A DNA stretch of 5,649 nucleotides. Source: Brevundimonas sp. (GTDB taxonomy: Bacteria > Pseudomonadota > Alphaproteobacteria > Caulobacterales > Caulobacteraceae). Position 1 is the stretch's first letter. Each line of letters opens with the position of its first letter. This document shows positions 5,507 through 5,649 of the stretch, in pieces. The position numbers and the translations under genes are program-made. The stretch lies in NCBI GenBank assembly GCA_022712235.1, contig JALAGW010000258.1, forward strand, positions 1 through 5,649. Reading direction: 5' to 3'. A model generated the notes under the pieces. It had not been told where the DNA came from. It saw only the letters and a program-made list of their open reading frames with translations, and searched no databases.

Positions 5507-5649
5507 TCAGTTCGGACCGTAGGCCACGGGGGCGTCCCGCGCCGGGCTGTTGCCCTGCTGCGTCGCCCATTCGCCGCGATAGTCGTAGTTCAGCTCGACG
5601 CAATGACGATACTGGCCGTCGCTCCACCGGCCGACGGCCTGCATGGTCA
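5507..5649 (-). CDS. Unrecognised protein, C-terminal end (5' end outside window or very near edge)
   Basis: The minus-strand frame is open from the window edge to the TGA at 5509-5507 and shows 46 residues, including GRWSDGQYRHCVELNYDYRG and the end APVAYGPN. I do not recognise it. There is one Cys (visible residue 16) and many Tyr and Trp. An ATG at 5644-5642 would give only 45 residues, so the real start is more likely to the right of the window. It ends five bases before the DUF2459 gene, and the tight spacing suggests that the two are translated together. It is not recognisably the end of infB, the usual upstream neighbour of rbfA. Confidence 0.55.
   Translation of the reverse strand, partial: TMQAVGRWSDGQYRHCVELNYDYRGEWATQQGNSPARDAPVAYGPN

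Overview
The window looks like chromosomal DNA from a GC-rich alphaproteobacterium. The protein sequences suggest Caulobacteraceae, possibly Brevundimonas, but that is judged from memory of the families, not from a search. Nearly all of it is the conserved translation and RNA-decay cluster rbfA-truB-rpsO-pnp on the minus strand. I see no mobile element, CRISPR array, tRNA or rRNA.

Layout from left to right. Bases 1-374 hold the C-terminal part of an unrecognised plus-strand protein, with a Pro/Lys-rich stretch followed by a six-cysteine tail. The first 67 bases form a perfect 20-bp inverted repeat that starts at base 1. Bases 375-499 separate this gene from the convergent pnp and carry two hairpins; the second, at 448-471, is a clear intrinsic terminator for pnp. 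Then, all on the minus strand, come pnp (500-2722), a 299-base leader region with several stem-loops, rpsO (3022-3291), truB (3339-4271), rbfA (4276-4728), a DUF2459/TIGR02117-like membrane-anchored protein (4791-5501), and the C-terminal end of another unrecognised gene (5507-5649).

Transcription of the main block runs right to left: unknown gene, DUF2459 protein, rbfA, truB, rpsO, pnp. Gaps are 5, 62, 4, 47 and 299 bases. The tight gaps suggest an operon, with pnp also having room for its own promoter and post-transcriptional control. RbfA matures the 30S subunit, TruB makes pseudouridine 55 in tRNA, S15 is an early 16S rRNA binder, and PNPase degrades RNA. The classical order continues upstream as nusA-infB; here at least two unrelated-looking genes sit directly upstream of rbfA.

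I found no convincing new multi-gene system. The points most worth checking are the inverted repeat at the left edge, the RNA structures in the rpsO-pnp and truB-rpsO junctions, and the DUF2459 protein, whose conserved His and Cys are arranged as in circularly permuted papain-like enzymes.
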